NCBI GenBank assembly: GCA_020912385.1
Contig: CP087216.1
Coordinates: forward strand, 992,001-1,056,000
From: Neofusicoccum parvum
Lineage: Eukaryota > Ascomycota > Dothideomycetes > Botryosphaeriales > Botryosphaeriaceae
Direction: 5' to 3'
DNA: 64,000 nt
Shown piece by piece: positions 33,238-44,265 of the stretch. The position numbers and the translations under genes are program-made. Under the pieces are notes generated by a model that saw nothing but the letters and a program-made list of their open reading frames with translations, was not told the DNA's origin and did no database searches. Each line of letters opens with the position of its first letter. The first letter of the stretch is position 1.

Positions 33238-36237
33238 GGTGATCTCGGTGGTTATGGTGAGTGATGTCGAGGTGGTGTGGGAACCCGTGCTGATATTACA
33301 GCTGGGTGATTGGAGGTTGAAGTGGATGATCGACCAAGGTGAGTGTTAATGTCGAAAGAGTGGACAGGTTGGCGAAGGATCAAACTGGAACCTGCAGCTG
33401 AGGATGATCCAACACGACCCTGAATCAACCTGAATCACCCGCGAGTTACTGTCGGAAATGAATGGTACGAAGCCAACTGTAAGAGACGCGGGCTTGCAAT
33501 AGCAAGACTGTTGCAAAGCCGCCCCAGTGTGTGGTCGGAAAAAGCAAACACAGTCAGAGGCGTCTTGATTTGGTGTCCCTGTTCCAGAAATTTTTCGTGT
33601 CAGCTTCGCCAATATATTAACTTAGCAACAGCCGCAAGAGTGGCTGAGGGATGAGAGTGACCACCTTTATTGCCTTGTCCAGGTGGCTTCCCGTATCCTT
33701 GTTTCTGAGTCTTGAAAACCCGCATGTGATGTTTGCTCTGAAAGGGGCAGGTCAAATTCGAGTAGGTGCTCCGATCCGGACCAGCAACGGGGATTCCGTA
33801 AGACTGCCCAGCCACATGAAAGCAGGTTCAGGGAAGCAAAGAGTCATAGAGGTTCGCGGACTGCGGGAGCTATAAGCAAGCTTAAATCCTGCTGGTTGAC
33901 CATGTGGGCTGGCTGCCGTCCAGGTACGCACGCCGCATGCGCCACCTGCGCCGCTTTCCATGCCTGCACCAGCAAGCGCCCGGAAGTCCCCCACGGTCGT
34001 GGAAGATGAGCAGTCAAATTTCCTGGAATGCAGGAGCCGTTTCACGACCGACATCCTTGCTTTGCGAGCTGAGCTCTTCTTTGACGGAGCCACCGGCGAG
34101 AACGACGCTCGTCCGACATGGCAGCGTGTGGCGCAGGCAGCGCTCTTTTTGAGGGAGCCATGGTTGGTCTTGGATAGGCGCACGTGATGCTGTGGTGACC
34201 GTCAAGAGAGTCCGGTGATGCCATCTGCCAAGGCAGAAGAGAGAGTGACGGTGGCTTCTGACGAGAAGGAGACACGTGCTTTGGGGCCAGTGAGACAAAA
34301 ATGACGCTCGACCGCAACGGCGCAGACGGGCCGTTGCAGCGGGTGATGCGGGAAACAGGGCGCGAACAGTCCCTAGGAACAGGATAAGATGGACCTGGGC
34401 GTTGCACACGAGAGCACCGGTGGTACAGGACCAGCAGCCTGGGAGGCGGAAGATGGCTGGAGACTGAGAAATGAAAGAAGAGAAATCGCACGCGCTTGAG
34501 ACGTGCGGCGAGCCCTACCGTGCTCTAAAACATGCATTTATGGGCGCAGAGCCGCGGCGCTGCTGCACGGAGGCCGTCGCTGGGGCTGGCTCAGCGCAAA
34601 AGGACGGCTTGGCGTTCGGTTTATCAGATGCATCTGAATCGGCAACGGCAGTCGCTTCAGCGCAAAGCTTCTCTATATTAGACGCAGGGCCTGATTCATG
34701 GCGCAGCCGTCGGCTTGTGCAGGTCTTGTCGGCAGCAAGACCGCGGGCACAGCGAACCCTTCCCGCGCGCCGGCAGCTAGATCCTTCGGTGCTAGAACAT
34801 GCACGAGAATCCGTTAAAGGGTAGATCCGGGCAGGCGTTAGTGCTTATGATCGAGCGAAGGCACGCGCGATCTTCTTCCTCTTGGGTGCTGTCGAAGGTC
34901 ATGCACCGACGAGGCGCAATCCGCGCCAGAACTGCAGGTCTGGCACCCTGCCAAATGCCGTCACAGCGCTGCCCGGGCCGTCACCTCGCGGCCGTGATAG
35001 GCGGGGCGGGGCGGCGATTCCTCAGATGAGATGGCTGATGCAGGCCAGAAGCACGATCGATGCTGTCAGTGTCAAGCCACGGTGACTCCACCGCCCATGA
35101 GACCGCGCGTGTGACGGGGGCTGCAGTGGGTGCAGGCGAGCTGCTTGTCCGGGCAGCGCTGCTGACAGAAGCCGCCCAAGACAGCCGCCGAGACGCGCGC
35201 GGCATCGCAGGAGCGGCGGGAGCGCGGCGTGGGCGGCGTGACAAAGCGCGGACGGCGCGGGCTGGCCTGGCGCGCTGGGGCGGGGAAGAGGCATGTGGTT
35301 GGCAGTTTTTCTCCTCTGGCTGCAGCATGTTCACGCCTAGCCCGGCCGCAACGGGCAATCCAAGGTCGATAAGGCGACGCTCGGCGGGAGTCGGTGCTCG
35401 CACAGGTGCCTCACGGTGCCCCCGCGGCCGGCGGCCAGGGTGGAGGGCTGCAGGCCAGCAGACGTGCGGTCGCCAGTCGCTCGCTTACCGGCCGCCGTTG
35501 GCGCAGCTGGGAGCCGGCCGGCTTGGGCTCGTGGGGAGACGTCATGCATGGGCAGAGTTTTTGCGCGCACCCGCCGCGGCCTGGGGCATTGCGACTCGGC
35601 CAGGCGGGCTGCCGGGCGCGCAGCACCCAGCTCCGGCGCCGCAGCAGCCAGATTATAGAAGAGACGCGGTACAGCGCGCTGCTGCGCCGGTTCGCAGAGC
35701 TCAGGGCCGTCGGAAATGAGCAGCGTCGCCTAGCGCGGACCCATCACGGGCATTAATTACTCCTCCTGAGTCTCGAGGCCGTCGCTGCGCACTCAACACC
35801 CGCTGGACCCTCCACCCACAGAGCCCTCCTGCGTCCTCGATCCCCTCGCCCGACCACCCTCCCCAATCCGGACGGTGCGCAGAGCAGAACGGTCACTCCT
35901 TTAGCCTCCTTCCCGCTGCGAGCCTCCCGCCCCAGGTGTGTCTGTGCCAGCCAGTGTGTGTGCCACGCCCCGGACGCCGCGCGCCCTCCCACGAAATCTT
36001 TTTGCCAGAGCACCCACTTTCCCCCGTGCGCCCTCCCCAACACCACGCCTGTACATAGCGCCCGAGCAACACCACCGCCCTCCCAGTGCGAAGCTAATCC
36101 GTCGCCCGCCCGCCAGCATCTCCAACGCCCATCCTCACCGTCGCCGACGCCCGCTGCCTGTCACCGCCTGCCGCGAGTCCGCTGCGCGCTCATCTTTCGG
36201 TTTCGCCCAAGCTCCGCTCCCCTAACACGCCACCATC
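33238..36237. other. 3-kb stretch without a supported gene
   Basis: GC-rich with many chance open frames on both strands. No domain, RNA gene or repeat recognised. The final ~450 bp, C-rich, look like the 5' leader/promoter of the gene at 36238. Confidence 0.45.
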
Positions 36238-37784
36238 ATGTCCCAATACTACGGCAACGAGCAGGCCTGGCCTGCCGGACGCCAGCCGTCCTGGGAAGCC
36301 CCCGCGCCGCCGTCGCGCTCTGGTAAGCCGCGAACCCGCCTGCTGCTGCCGCTGCGTCGCCGGATCTGCATAATGACACCTGCCCAGGCACAAGCTCCAC
36401 TGTCCAGCGCGACGAGCCCACTGCCTTCGCCGCGCAAATAGAAGGTACGTGGCCACAATCCATCGCCCGCCGTCTCGTCCGACCGACGTCGCAACAATGC
36501 CGTGTTGGTGGTGTTGGTGATGGGGACGGCGCTGGCTCCTTCCATTGACGCCGATGCTGACATCCGGCGTGCAGAGGTCGAGCGGGCCATTGACAACCTC
36601 TACAAGAGTGGGAAGATGCCCATGTTCGGCGGCGGCGCTGGCGGCGTGCCTGGCGTTCCGCCCGTGCCTGGCGTTCCGCGCCGCGACTCGATGCCACCTA
36701 TGGGCGGCCGCCCATATGGTGAATTCGGTAAGAGTGCGCTGCCCCCGGCTGCTGCTGCGCGCAGGCGGAACTGACTGCTTGCTCCAGACCCGCGCATGGC
36801 CGGCGGCCAGCGTCACCACTCGGTAAGCGACTACGACGGCATCCGTTCGCACTCGGCCCAGAACCTCCAGGGGTACTATGCCAACCAGCGCTACGCGCCG
36901 CGTCCCAACGAGACCGATCAAATGATGCAGGCAAAGCGGCGCATGGCCGCACAGCGGGAACGGGAGCTGCGAAACTACCATCAGGAGCAGCAATACAACC
37001 GGAGTAAGGAGATTGAGAATGGACAATAGAATAGGAGAAAATAGTTAACCCATCAGGTGTTCTTTCAGATATCTCGGGAGCCAAGTCCGACCGTTCAATG
37101 TCCCCAAACGCCATGAGTGAGGATGAGCGCCGTGAGCTCATCGCGCGCCAGCATCGTGCCCTGTACGGCGAGAATTCCACCCTGTACGAAGGCCCCGTGC
37201 GCCAGTCGAGCCAGGACGCCCGCGTCTCCACGAGCCTCGCCGGCCGCGGCCCCTCGCCGCTCGCCTTCGACCCGTTCGGCATGCAGAGTGGCGGCGATCC
37301 TGCAGTGCAGATGCCGGCCCGTGACGGCAGAGACGCAGCTCCCGGTGCCCAGCGCTCTCGCGCCAACAGCACCTCGTCGCCGTCGTCGAACCACAACACG
37401 TCGTTCAGCCTGTTCGACAACGCCCAGCAGTCGAGCAGGACCTCCAACTCGTCGCCCACCGGTGGCTCGCCCCCTCGCGGCGGCATCAAGTCGAGCGGAT
37501 CCGCAGGCGTCGCTCCGATCGGCACTCGCCCGTCGCAGGCCTCAGGCCAGGCCGCGAACCCAGCGCTGAACAAGCGCTCCACCACGCCCCTTCCGTCGCC
37601 CTTGAGCTACGGATTCACGGCCAATGACCAGCATGGCAACGAGCGCTCCGCGTCCACCTCGTCCAACCCGTCCTCGAGCGTCACCGACAAGGGGGGTGTC
37701 GCGGGCCTTGGCTGGGGCAGCAACAGCGGGGTGTGGGGCTCGTCCAAGAGCTCCCTTGGCGTCCAGGCCTCGGTCTGGGGCTAA
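36238..37784 (+). CDS. Conserved fungal low-complexity protein, function unknown
   Basis: Five exons: MSQYYGNEQAWPAGRQPSWE start; TSSTVQRDEPTAFAAQIE; EVERAIDNLYKSGKMPMFGG to GGRPYGEF; DPRMAGGQRHHSVSDYDG to HQEQQYNR; and a long last exon from ISGAKSDRSMSPNAMSEDER to a stop at 37782-37784. The blocks VERAIDNLYKSGK, MMQAKRRMAAQRERELRNYH and SEDERRELIARQHRALYG look strongly constrained, and I recognise this architecture as a widespread uncharacterised Pezizomycotina protein. The rest is Ser/Gly/Pro-rich and ends WGSNSGVWGSSKSS-type repeats. A helical charged core in a disordered protein suggests RNA or complex binding, but no function is established. Confidence 0.82.
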
Positions 37785-37788
37785 CTTA

Positions 37789-37819
37789 TGCCAAACCAAG
37801 TATTGTATTTGGTTTGGCA
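37789..37819 (+). other. Perfect 11-bp stem-loop just after the stop codon
   Basis: TGCCAAACCAA (37789-37799), a 9-nt loop, and TTGGTTTGGCA (37809-37819). The stem begins five bases after the TAA of the preceding gene, so it lies at the start of its 3' UTR. It may be an mRNA structure element; function unknown. Confidence 0.7.
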
Positions 37820-40267
37820 ATCTTTCTTCTCGTACCAAAAAAGATGCGAAACCTTTATGCATGCGTGGGCGGAGCTTCGGAATACTGGGTGGCCGGCAGG
37901 AAACAGGGTTTCGGAGTTCAAATCTTTCTCAACGACAAGAGTACTTGCTTTATTCCCCGGGACGGAGTTTTTGCATTTCAGGGTGTTCCTGGGGGGCATA
38001 AACTTTGCGCTCAATCCTCATACACTCTACGTACACGACGATATTTGGTTGATAAAACAGGCGGTGGGTGTTTTAGTTGCGTCGGTCGTCTCTCTACTCG
38101 CACTCTCTGGGTCCTTGGTCTGCTTCTTCACATCTTCGAGAGTCCTTCCGAGCGCGAACAAAACGAAACTGGGGAGTGTGGGTGTTTAGCTGGCGGCCAC
38201 GATTGCTCATGAGGGATGGCATGGATACCTATTACAAGAAGACGGGACGGACGGATATTGTTTGTTTTTTTCAGGTCTGGTGGGTCAACGGCGCGATCTT
38301 ACACATCACAAAAAATCGTTTTTAGCTTTTGCTTTCTCTCTCGTCTACTACTCTCTTTCTCGTCTCGCATCATTCGAGGATCCCCCCTTCCTTTGTCCAG
38401 TTTCTCCTTTAACTTAACGTATACCCCCCACATTATACCCCGCAACAGTACGTATATTACTTTGCTTTGGGCACTAACTGGGAAGGAGAAGGAGTTTCTT
38501 CTACATTGTGTTTTGGCGAGGGTGGGTCTCCGGATTAACGAATGGGGCATGGCGCGACAAAGAGTTGGGGTGGAGGGAATCTTCTTGAAAAGCAAGGGTT
38601 CGGAGCAATAAACATGTCGTTTTATTTTTCTCTCGTTCAGTGGGCACTCTCGTCTATGGACGGTTGTTCTCTTTGGTTTCATGTTCTGGGTATGGGTCTT
38701 GGGTTCTGTCTTTCTGTATGAAGGGTTGCTTTGGCGGTGTATGTTTTTCCGTTGAGGGTCGGGCTTGTGGTTGTGTATGTGTGTTTGTGTCTGTTCCGGG
38801 TGTCTGCACTGTCTTTCCTGGGGTGTTTGCTTGTAACGGCTGTGGGGAATTAGGAGGGGACAGTGTGCGCATCCACTTGCGTTGTAATGATGGGGTGTTT
38901 GTCTTTTGATCAATGGGATGTATATTGGGATGGTTGACATCACGCGTCCGATATGTGTCTTCCGTGCGAATATTTCCCTCGCTCGACCGCTTTGCGGCTC
39001 TCCAGCGCCATGTCGGGGTTCAATTCGACAAGGCAACCTTGATTCTTCTGCGTTAGTGACGTTGTCTCAACCATACTTGAGGTCCTGAAAGACGCAGTAA
39101 TCTGGTCACTATTACCGAATGATGCCAGGTCTTAGTTGTATCCCATCCCTTTCAAGGGTACCGATGTTGCGAACACTGTCTGAAAAGATGACGTTGCACT
39201 AGCAAAGTCTTGGCCGTGCAAAAATGCTGGGTCACACATTAGACCATTGCCTTCTTTACTTCATCATTCTTGCTAAGATGATCTTCCACTCCATATCATA
39301 GCAGATTCCTTTTAAAGGAGACTAGAAACGCTGGTTGCTGATTTGGTCCTTCTGTTCCCGAGGAGGTCATGTATGATGTATTCCTCAACAAGTTCTGAGT
39401 GCCGTTGAGATAGGGGTGAGTGGAGAATAATCAAACGCTCGACTAGAGCTATTACTTCAAAACGAAAGCTTTGCATGTATCATGTATATTAAATAAAATA
39501 CTTAACATGATAAGCTCGTAGTCTTCACAGTTTCCCACTTCATCAAACAGCGATTGATTTCTGATGCGCGGCACCAACGAGTTTATTGGAGTTCATCTTC
39601 ATGCCTCCGCTGCAACGATTCTCTTTTAACATACCATCGTGTGATTCTCTACCTTATGCTGAATTAAGGGACATCAAAATTATAGCGTTTTTTGGGCCAC
39701 TCGTCCTGGCCAGAAGAACATGGCTCTGGTTCTTTCAGGTCCTCGACTCAATAATGTAGAGAAATGAAAATTCAGATAAAAAAAGACTCGTGGATGAGAG
39801 TGAAGCAACCACCAGAAAATCCATTGAAATTATCGTGATCAAAAGATATAGGCTTGTGTTGGGTTAACGTTTGTGGGCTGTAAAACCCTTTGGCATGATA
39901 GGTCTGCTAGGGGAAGCGCGACCATATTTCTTTTCTGGTTGGGAAATCCGGTATGGACGGTTATGATGGAGAATGGTAGGCTAACTTTTGGCGCTAGAAA
40001 CTCGTCCTACTTAATCTATTCACCTCTCTGGCGCCCCCAGAGCCACTGGTTTCTTCTCGATTCTTGCACCTCTTCACATCTCCATTTTCGGTACTTCATG
40101 AATTTCTCCTCGTGCCATCATGAGGTCATGTATCACCTTATGAGATCGCAAAAAGTCCTCACTTCGAGTGTCACTACCCCGGCCCTCTTTTGCCTCGGCC
40201 ACGGAGGTTGTGGCGACCAATCCATTGCTACCGAATTCCGAGGACGGCGCAATATCAGCTTGTAACG
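37820..40267. other. Intergenic region, AT-richer in its right half
   Basis: 3' UTR and spacer. Long pyrimidine/GT-rich runs at 38320-38850 create open frames on both strands without protein-like content. No gene, RNA or transposon recognised. Confidence 0.45.
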
Positions 40268-42052
40268 ATGAAACTAGTTACGAAACTCGTTTCCAAAATG
40301 CTCAAGCGGAGAAAATCTTCAGCAACACTCTTAGGAATTCCTCAGGATCTACGTTTCGTAATTATGAGGTTTCTGTCCGCTAAGGATCAAGTTTTACTAT
40401 GGTATTGCTCTTTAACCATGCGTAAGGAGGTCAATCTTTTCTTCGCTGAACTTGACACTTCATCGAAGCATGACTTCCTCAACGCCCACCAAAGATGCCG
40501 ACCATCCACATGGGTATGCCCGGACTGTATGGAAGTTCACCCTATTATTCTGAGGCCGACCGGCAAGGGAAAGTTGAAGATCCCGGCAGATCACCATCAG
40601 CCCCTGTCTACCTACGATCTATCGTTTTTCTCAAACTTATGTGGGTTCCAGCTGAGGTTCCTTGACGCTCATCTCGCAATGAAGCGCCATCAGCTTGGCC
40701 GCTCCCACGGAATTCCGTTGGAGACTCTGCTCCCTCATTGGGACCACGATTTTGTCCAGTGCAAATCCAGTAACGCCGTTCACAATTACCAGCTTCAAGT
40801 AGAAGCACAAATCGTCGAAGGCGAACTTCTTTTCGCCTTTGCACACTGGATGTGGGCAGCCGAGACATGGGACCTGAGGCCGGACTTCGATATCGCTTTG
40901 AATAACTTCGTCCACGACATCTGCCCCCACCTCACCGTGGACCGCTACAACAGTCAACGACAGCGCTTACAGCTCCCTGAGCTGGTCAAGTACGATTTCC
41001 GGAACAGAAAAGCAAAAGACATCAGCGGAAAAGTCGAGTCCTGCGCGTTCTGCCACACAGACTATCAAGTCCACATCTTTAATTGGAGGCGCGACTGCCC
41101 GATTATTTGCGTCCGCGCTTGGCAGAATTTTGGGAAGTGCCAGACGTTGGACGATCCAAAGTGGAAGGCCATCACGGAGCGCCATTGGAACTCATCAACA
41201 CAGAGGCACCCGGTCCACGCCATAGAGCATGAGCCAGGAAGCATCAAGGAATCCTACCCACACATCAAGGACTTGAGACAGCCTACACACTGGATGAACC
41301 TTCGAGGGTTTGGCCCGGAGCGCATGTCTAGAGCTCCCAGCCCTCCTCCCGCTCAAAACGGCGATTCAAGCAGGTGCTCCACCATGTCCGATTGGGTGAA
41401 TCTGGTGAACGCTGCGGGCTTGAAGGTTAGGGAAGAACCCGTGATCGAGGTGGATCGCATAAGAAGCACAGTCCCGCAACTGCTTGAAGCCACGAAGCAG
41501 TCCCAGGGTTCGCAACAGCATCAAGAAGTACAACAATCTGCAACTTCAAGACCGTTCGGCTCGAGTGCGTCGAGCGCAATTCAGGTACATGCGACCTCAG
41601 AAGATGCGCTTGACGGAACATCTCACTCCCGTATCGACTCGGTGGTTCCATCCACGAAGGTATGCCGACATCACTCTCAGAGACGCCAGTCGCTGGACGT
41701 CGACATTCCAGCAACTGGGAATGCGAGCAAGCAGAAGCATACCGTGAGCACCGGGAGATCCCGTTCAAGCCCCGCTAAGCGTGCAAAATCTTTGAAGAAA
41801 AACGCAGAGTGTGCGAAAGAGCCAAGCAGGAGACGAGAAAAGGGGACAGAGAATGTGCAAGAGGGGAAGCCAGAGGGGATCGCAAAGACACAGCAAGGAA
41901 GCATCTCCCGGAAGGACGCTCCTACTATGGCATTCTTGGGGCATTATGGAGAGGTCGAGGCGGCAGAAGACAAACTGAAGCGGCGTGATACGGTGAAACG
42001 AATGCTCTCTGCAGTCGCAAAGTCAAAGAGTGTGCAACCCCATATAGATTGA
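40268..42052 (+). CDS. F-box-like protein, fungal lineage-expanded type
   Basis: Single exon, about 594 residues. The start MKLVTKLVSKMLKRRKSS at 40268 is preferred because the upstream frame is not protein-like. An F-box-like segment follows (LLGIPQDLRFVIMRFLSAKD, QVLLWYCSLTMRKEV). Then come CxxC pairs typical of these proteins: WVCPDCMEVHP and VESCAFCHTDYQVHI. The central region is rich in conserved-looking aromatic residues (AHWMWAAETWDLRPDF). The last ~200 residues are disordered, Ser/Lys-rich and contain putative nuclear-localisation basic clusters (SPAKRAKSLKK). A substrate-recognition role in ubiquitin ligases is a family-level guess only. Confidence 0.75.
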   Translation: MKLVTKLVSKMLKRRKSSATLLGIPQDLRFVIMRFLSAKDQVLLWYCSLTMRKEVNLFFAELDTSSKHDFLNAHQRCRPSTWVCPDCMEVHPIILRPTGKGKLKIPADHHQPLSTYDLSFFSNLCGFQLRFLDAHLAMKRHQLGRSHGIPLETLLPHWDHDFVQCKSSNAVHNYQLQVEAQIVEGELLFAFAHWMWAAETWDLRPDFDIALNNFVHDICPHLTVDRYNSQRQRLQLPELVKYDFRNRKAKDISGKVESCAFCHTDYQVHIFNWRRDCPIICVRAWQNFGKCQTLDDPKWKAITERHWNSSTQRHPVHAIEHEPGSIKESYPHIKDLRQPTHWMNLRGFGPERMSRAPSPPPAQNGDSSRCSTMSDWVNLVNAAGLKVREEPVIEVDRIRSTVPQLLEATKQSQGSQQHQEVQQSATSRPFGSSASSAIQVHATSEDALDGTSHSRIDSVVPSTKVCRHHSQRRQSLDVDIPATGNASKQKHTVSTGRSRSSPAKRAKSLKKNAECAKEPSRRREKGTENVQEGKPEGIAKTQQGSISRKDAPTMAFLGHYGEVEAAEDKLKRRDTVKRMLSAVAKSKSVQPHID

Positions 42053-42270
42053 TCCGTTGGACTCGTCCGATAGGGTCGAAGAGATGTTTTCACGGTGTTA
42101 GAAGGAGGTTCTCTTGGCGTCTGGTGCCTTGTAATGAAGCTGATGAGGGGAGAACTGGATACCACAGGCGAACATTGAGGTGGTTTCTGAGCCTATCGCA
42201 TTTATTGTTTTCAACATCCGTTGTATCTAAAACTCTGAGTTTGAGCGATGCTCTTGAAAATCAACTGTTA

Positions 42271-43386
42271 CTACATCGCCATATCAATCACCAGCTTTCC
42301 ACTTGCTCCGCTATGGTAGTCATTGACCAGATCATTCAGCTTTTCCAGTGGATACCTCGTCGTCTTTGCCCGCACGCCATGCTCTGCGGCAAAGTTCAGC
42401 ATGGCTCGCAACTGCCTGTTCCTCCCGACAAGCACGCCCACCATTTTGATGTGGCGGAACACCAGGTCTCTGGGCTGTATGTGGAAGCCCTCCTTCGGGA
42501 AGCTGACGGCCACGCAGGTGCCGTGGTTCCTCAGCAGCTTCATGCCGTAGTCCAGCGCCTGCTGCGCCTCCGGCAGGATGAGCACAGCGTCCACGCCATT
42601 CTCCCCCTCCAGATCCGGCTCGGGCGTGCCGCAGACCTGCCACCTGACGTCCTCGGCCTGCTGGGTCCGCGCATCCACGACCGTCACCCTCTCGGCCAGC
42701 GGGCCCAAGTCGGCCACCACCTCCCGCAGCAGCGCCAGCGCCCTGTCCGACGCGTCCACCGCGACGACGCGGCAGCCCAGGTGGGCCGCGAACTGCACGC
42801 CCAGGTGGCCCAGGCCGCCGCCGGCCCCGGACACGGCGACGCGCAGGCCCTCGCCGCCGCCCTCGACCAGCCGCACGCCACCGCGCTCCAGCGCGTTCCA
42901 CACCGTCAGCCCCGCGCACATCAGCGGCGCCACCTCCACGCTCGCCAGCCCCGCCGGCACCGGCGCCACCTGGCGCGCGTCGGCCACGCACAGCTCCTGG
43001 AAGCCGCCGTCGCGCGACAGGCCCAGGTTGCCCGCGCGCGCGCACCACACGCCGTAGCCGGCCGGGTCGCCGTCGTTGTCGCGGCACTCGGCGCACGCGC
43101 CGCACGGGTGGAACGCCCGCCCCGGCACCCCGACGCGGCTGCCGACGGTGAGGTTGAGGGAGGGCGGCACGGAGGGCCCCAGCGCGGCCACGGTGCCGGC
43201 GAACTCGTGCGAGCCCACGCGCGGCAGCGCCTGCCACATCGCCCCCGAGGCGAAGACGGCGTCGGTGTGGCAGTACGACGCGGCTTCGACGGACACCAGG
43301 ATGTCGTGCCCCGTGGGTGCCGCCGGCGCGGGGATGTCGCGGAGGACGTAGGGCGTGTTGAAGGCTTCGAGGACTTGGGCGCGCAT
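42271..43386 (-). CDS. Zinc-dependent alcohol dehydrogenase (MDR family)
   Basis: Intron-free, 371 residues, start MRAQVLEAFNTPYVL at 43386. Medium-chain dehydrogenase/reductase that oxidises alcohols or reduces aldehydes with NAD(P). Catalytic zinc ligands: Cys in SYCHTD and His-Glu in GSHEFAG. Structural zinc lobe: CGACAEC plus a fourth Cys in YGVWC. Rossmann nucleotide fold: VSGAGGGLGHLGVQF, with an acidic residue at the end of the second strand (VVAVDAS) favouring NAD. The open frame upstream of 43386 is leader sequence without similarity. Very high GC third positions produce a long antisense frame on the plus strand that is not a gene. Confidence 0.92.
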   Translation of the reverse strand: MRAQVLEAFNTPYVLRDIPAPAAPTGHDILVSVEAASYCHTDAVFASGAMWQALPRVGSHEFAGTVAALGPSVPPSLNLTVGSRVGVPGRAFHPCGACAECRDNDGDPAGYGVWCARAGNLGLSRDGGFQELCVADARQVAPVPAGLASVEVAPLMCAGLTVWNALERGGVRLVEGGGEGLRVAVSGAGGGLGHLGVQFAAHLGCRVVAVDASDRALALLREVVADLGPLAERVTVVDARTQQAEDVRWQVCGTPEPDLEGENGVDAVLILPEAQQALDYGMKLLRNHGTCVAVSFPKEGFHIQPRDLVFRHIKMVGVLVGRNRQLRAMLNFAAEHGVRAKTTRYPLEKLNDLVNDYHSGASGKLVIDMAM

Positions 43387-43525
43387 TTTGGGGGTGCTTT
43401 GTTCCCTTTTTTTTTCTCTTTCTTTTTCTTTCCCCCTTGCTCTTGGTTTGGTTCTGAGGAGTGGTTGCGTGTGGTTTGGGTGGGTTTCGCAAACTGCGCT
43501 GAGAGATGGGCGGGGGCTTGTCGAT

Positions 43526-43549
43526 GTGAGTGAGTGAGTGAGTGAGTGA
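43526..43549. repeat. (GTGA)6 microsatellite
   Basis: Six perfect GTGA units about 140 bp upstream of the alcohol-dehydrogenase start, in its promoter or 5' leader. Confidence 0.9.
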
Positions 43550-44265
43550 TTACTTATTCGAGAAATGGTTATGGAGGGGATGGTTTGACGTAGCGAGGAA
43601 ACTTTGGATACAAGATAAATATGGAAGTGTGTGATTGGAGCTCCAATGCTCAAGGTGTTAGAAGGTAGTTGTCTGAATGCGAGATGGTCTCCAAATTGGA
43701 GATGCGGGGTCAAGGTGAGCACCAATGCTTCCCCGCATTCGGAGTACCAGGAGAGGCCCTTGCACATGCATCACGAATGCTCAGTATTGCTGAGGTCTGC
43801 TGTAAGTACGCTGTCTCCCCGGCGTGGCCCGAAAATGTGCAAGTGTACAGGGGAGTGCTGCGACTGGCGGCTAGCGGGAGTTCCTCGAGACTCGGCAATA
43901 CACCACATGTGTGACTGCCTGAAGCATGGGAACTGCTCGTAGTACAAACAAGGAAACGGTGCACGTAAGCGCAGTGCGGGCAAAGAAGATAAGCCTGCCT
44001 AGGACAATCATTTTAACCAAGGTTTGGCTAAGCTTCCTCACTGGTGCAGATCTTTGTGATTATTAACCCCGAGGCTGTGCGGTCATTTACATGTTGTCAA
44101 CGGGAATAAGGTAGCCTCCTCGTCATAAGCTTCGCCACTCATGCAATCAGACCACCTTATGATGCAAATATGCTGCATCCATCACAACAATCATGGGACG
44201 ACTTCCAAAAACAAGTCTGATTCGACGAAGATGTGGGACTACATAGGCGAGCGAGCAAGTTAGCT
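43550..44265. other. Intergenic region
   Basis: Promoter of the alcohol dehydrogenase and 3' region of the P450 gene. Short open frames only; nothing recognised. Confidence 0.4.

Noticed and set aside
42049..43533. Long plus-strand open frame of 494 codons
   Set aside because: It is antisense to the zinc alcohol dehydrogenase, whose motifs are clear. The plus-strand translation is His/Arg/Val-rich low complexity, typical of the complement of a GC-rich gene.
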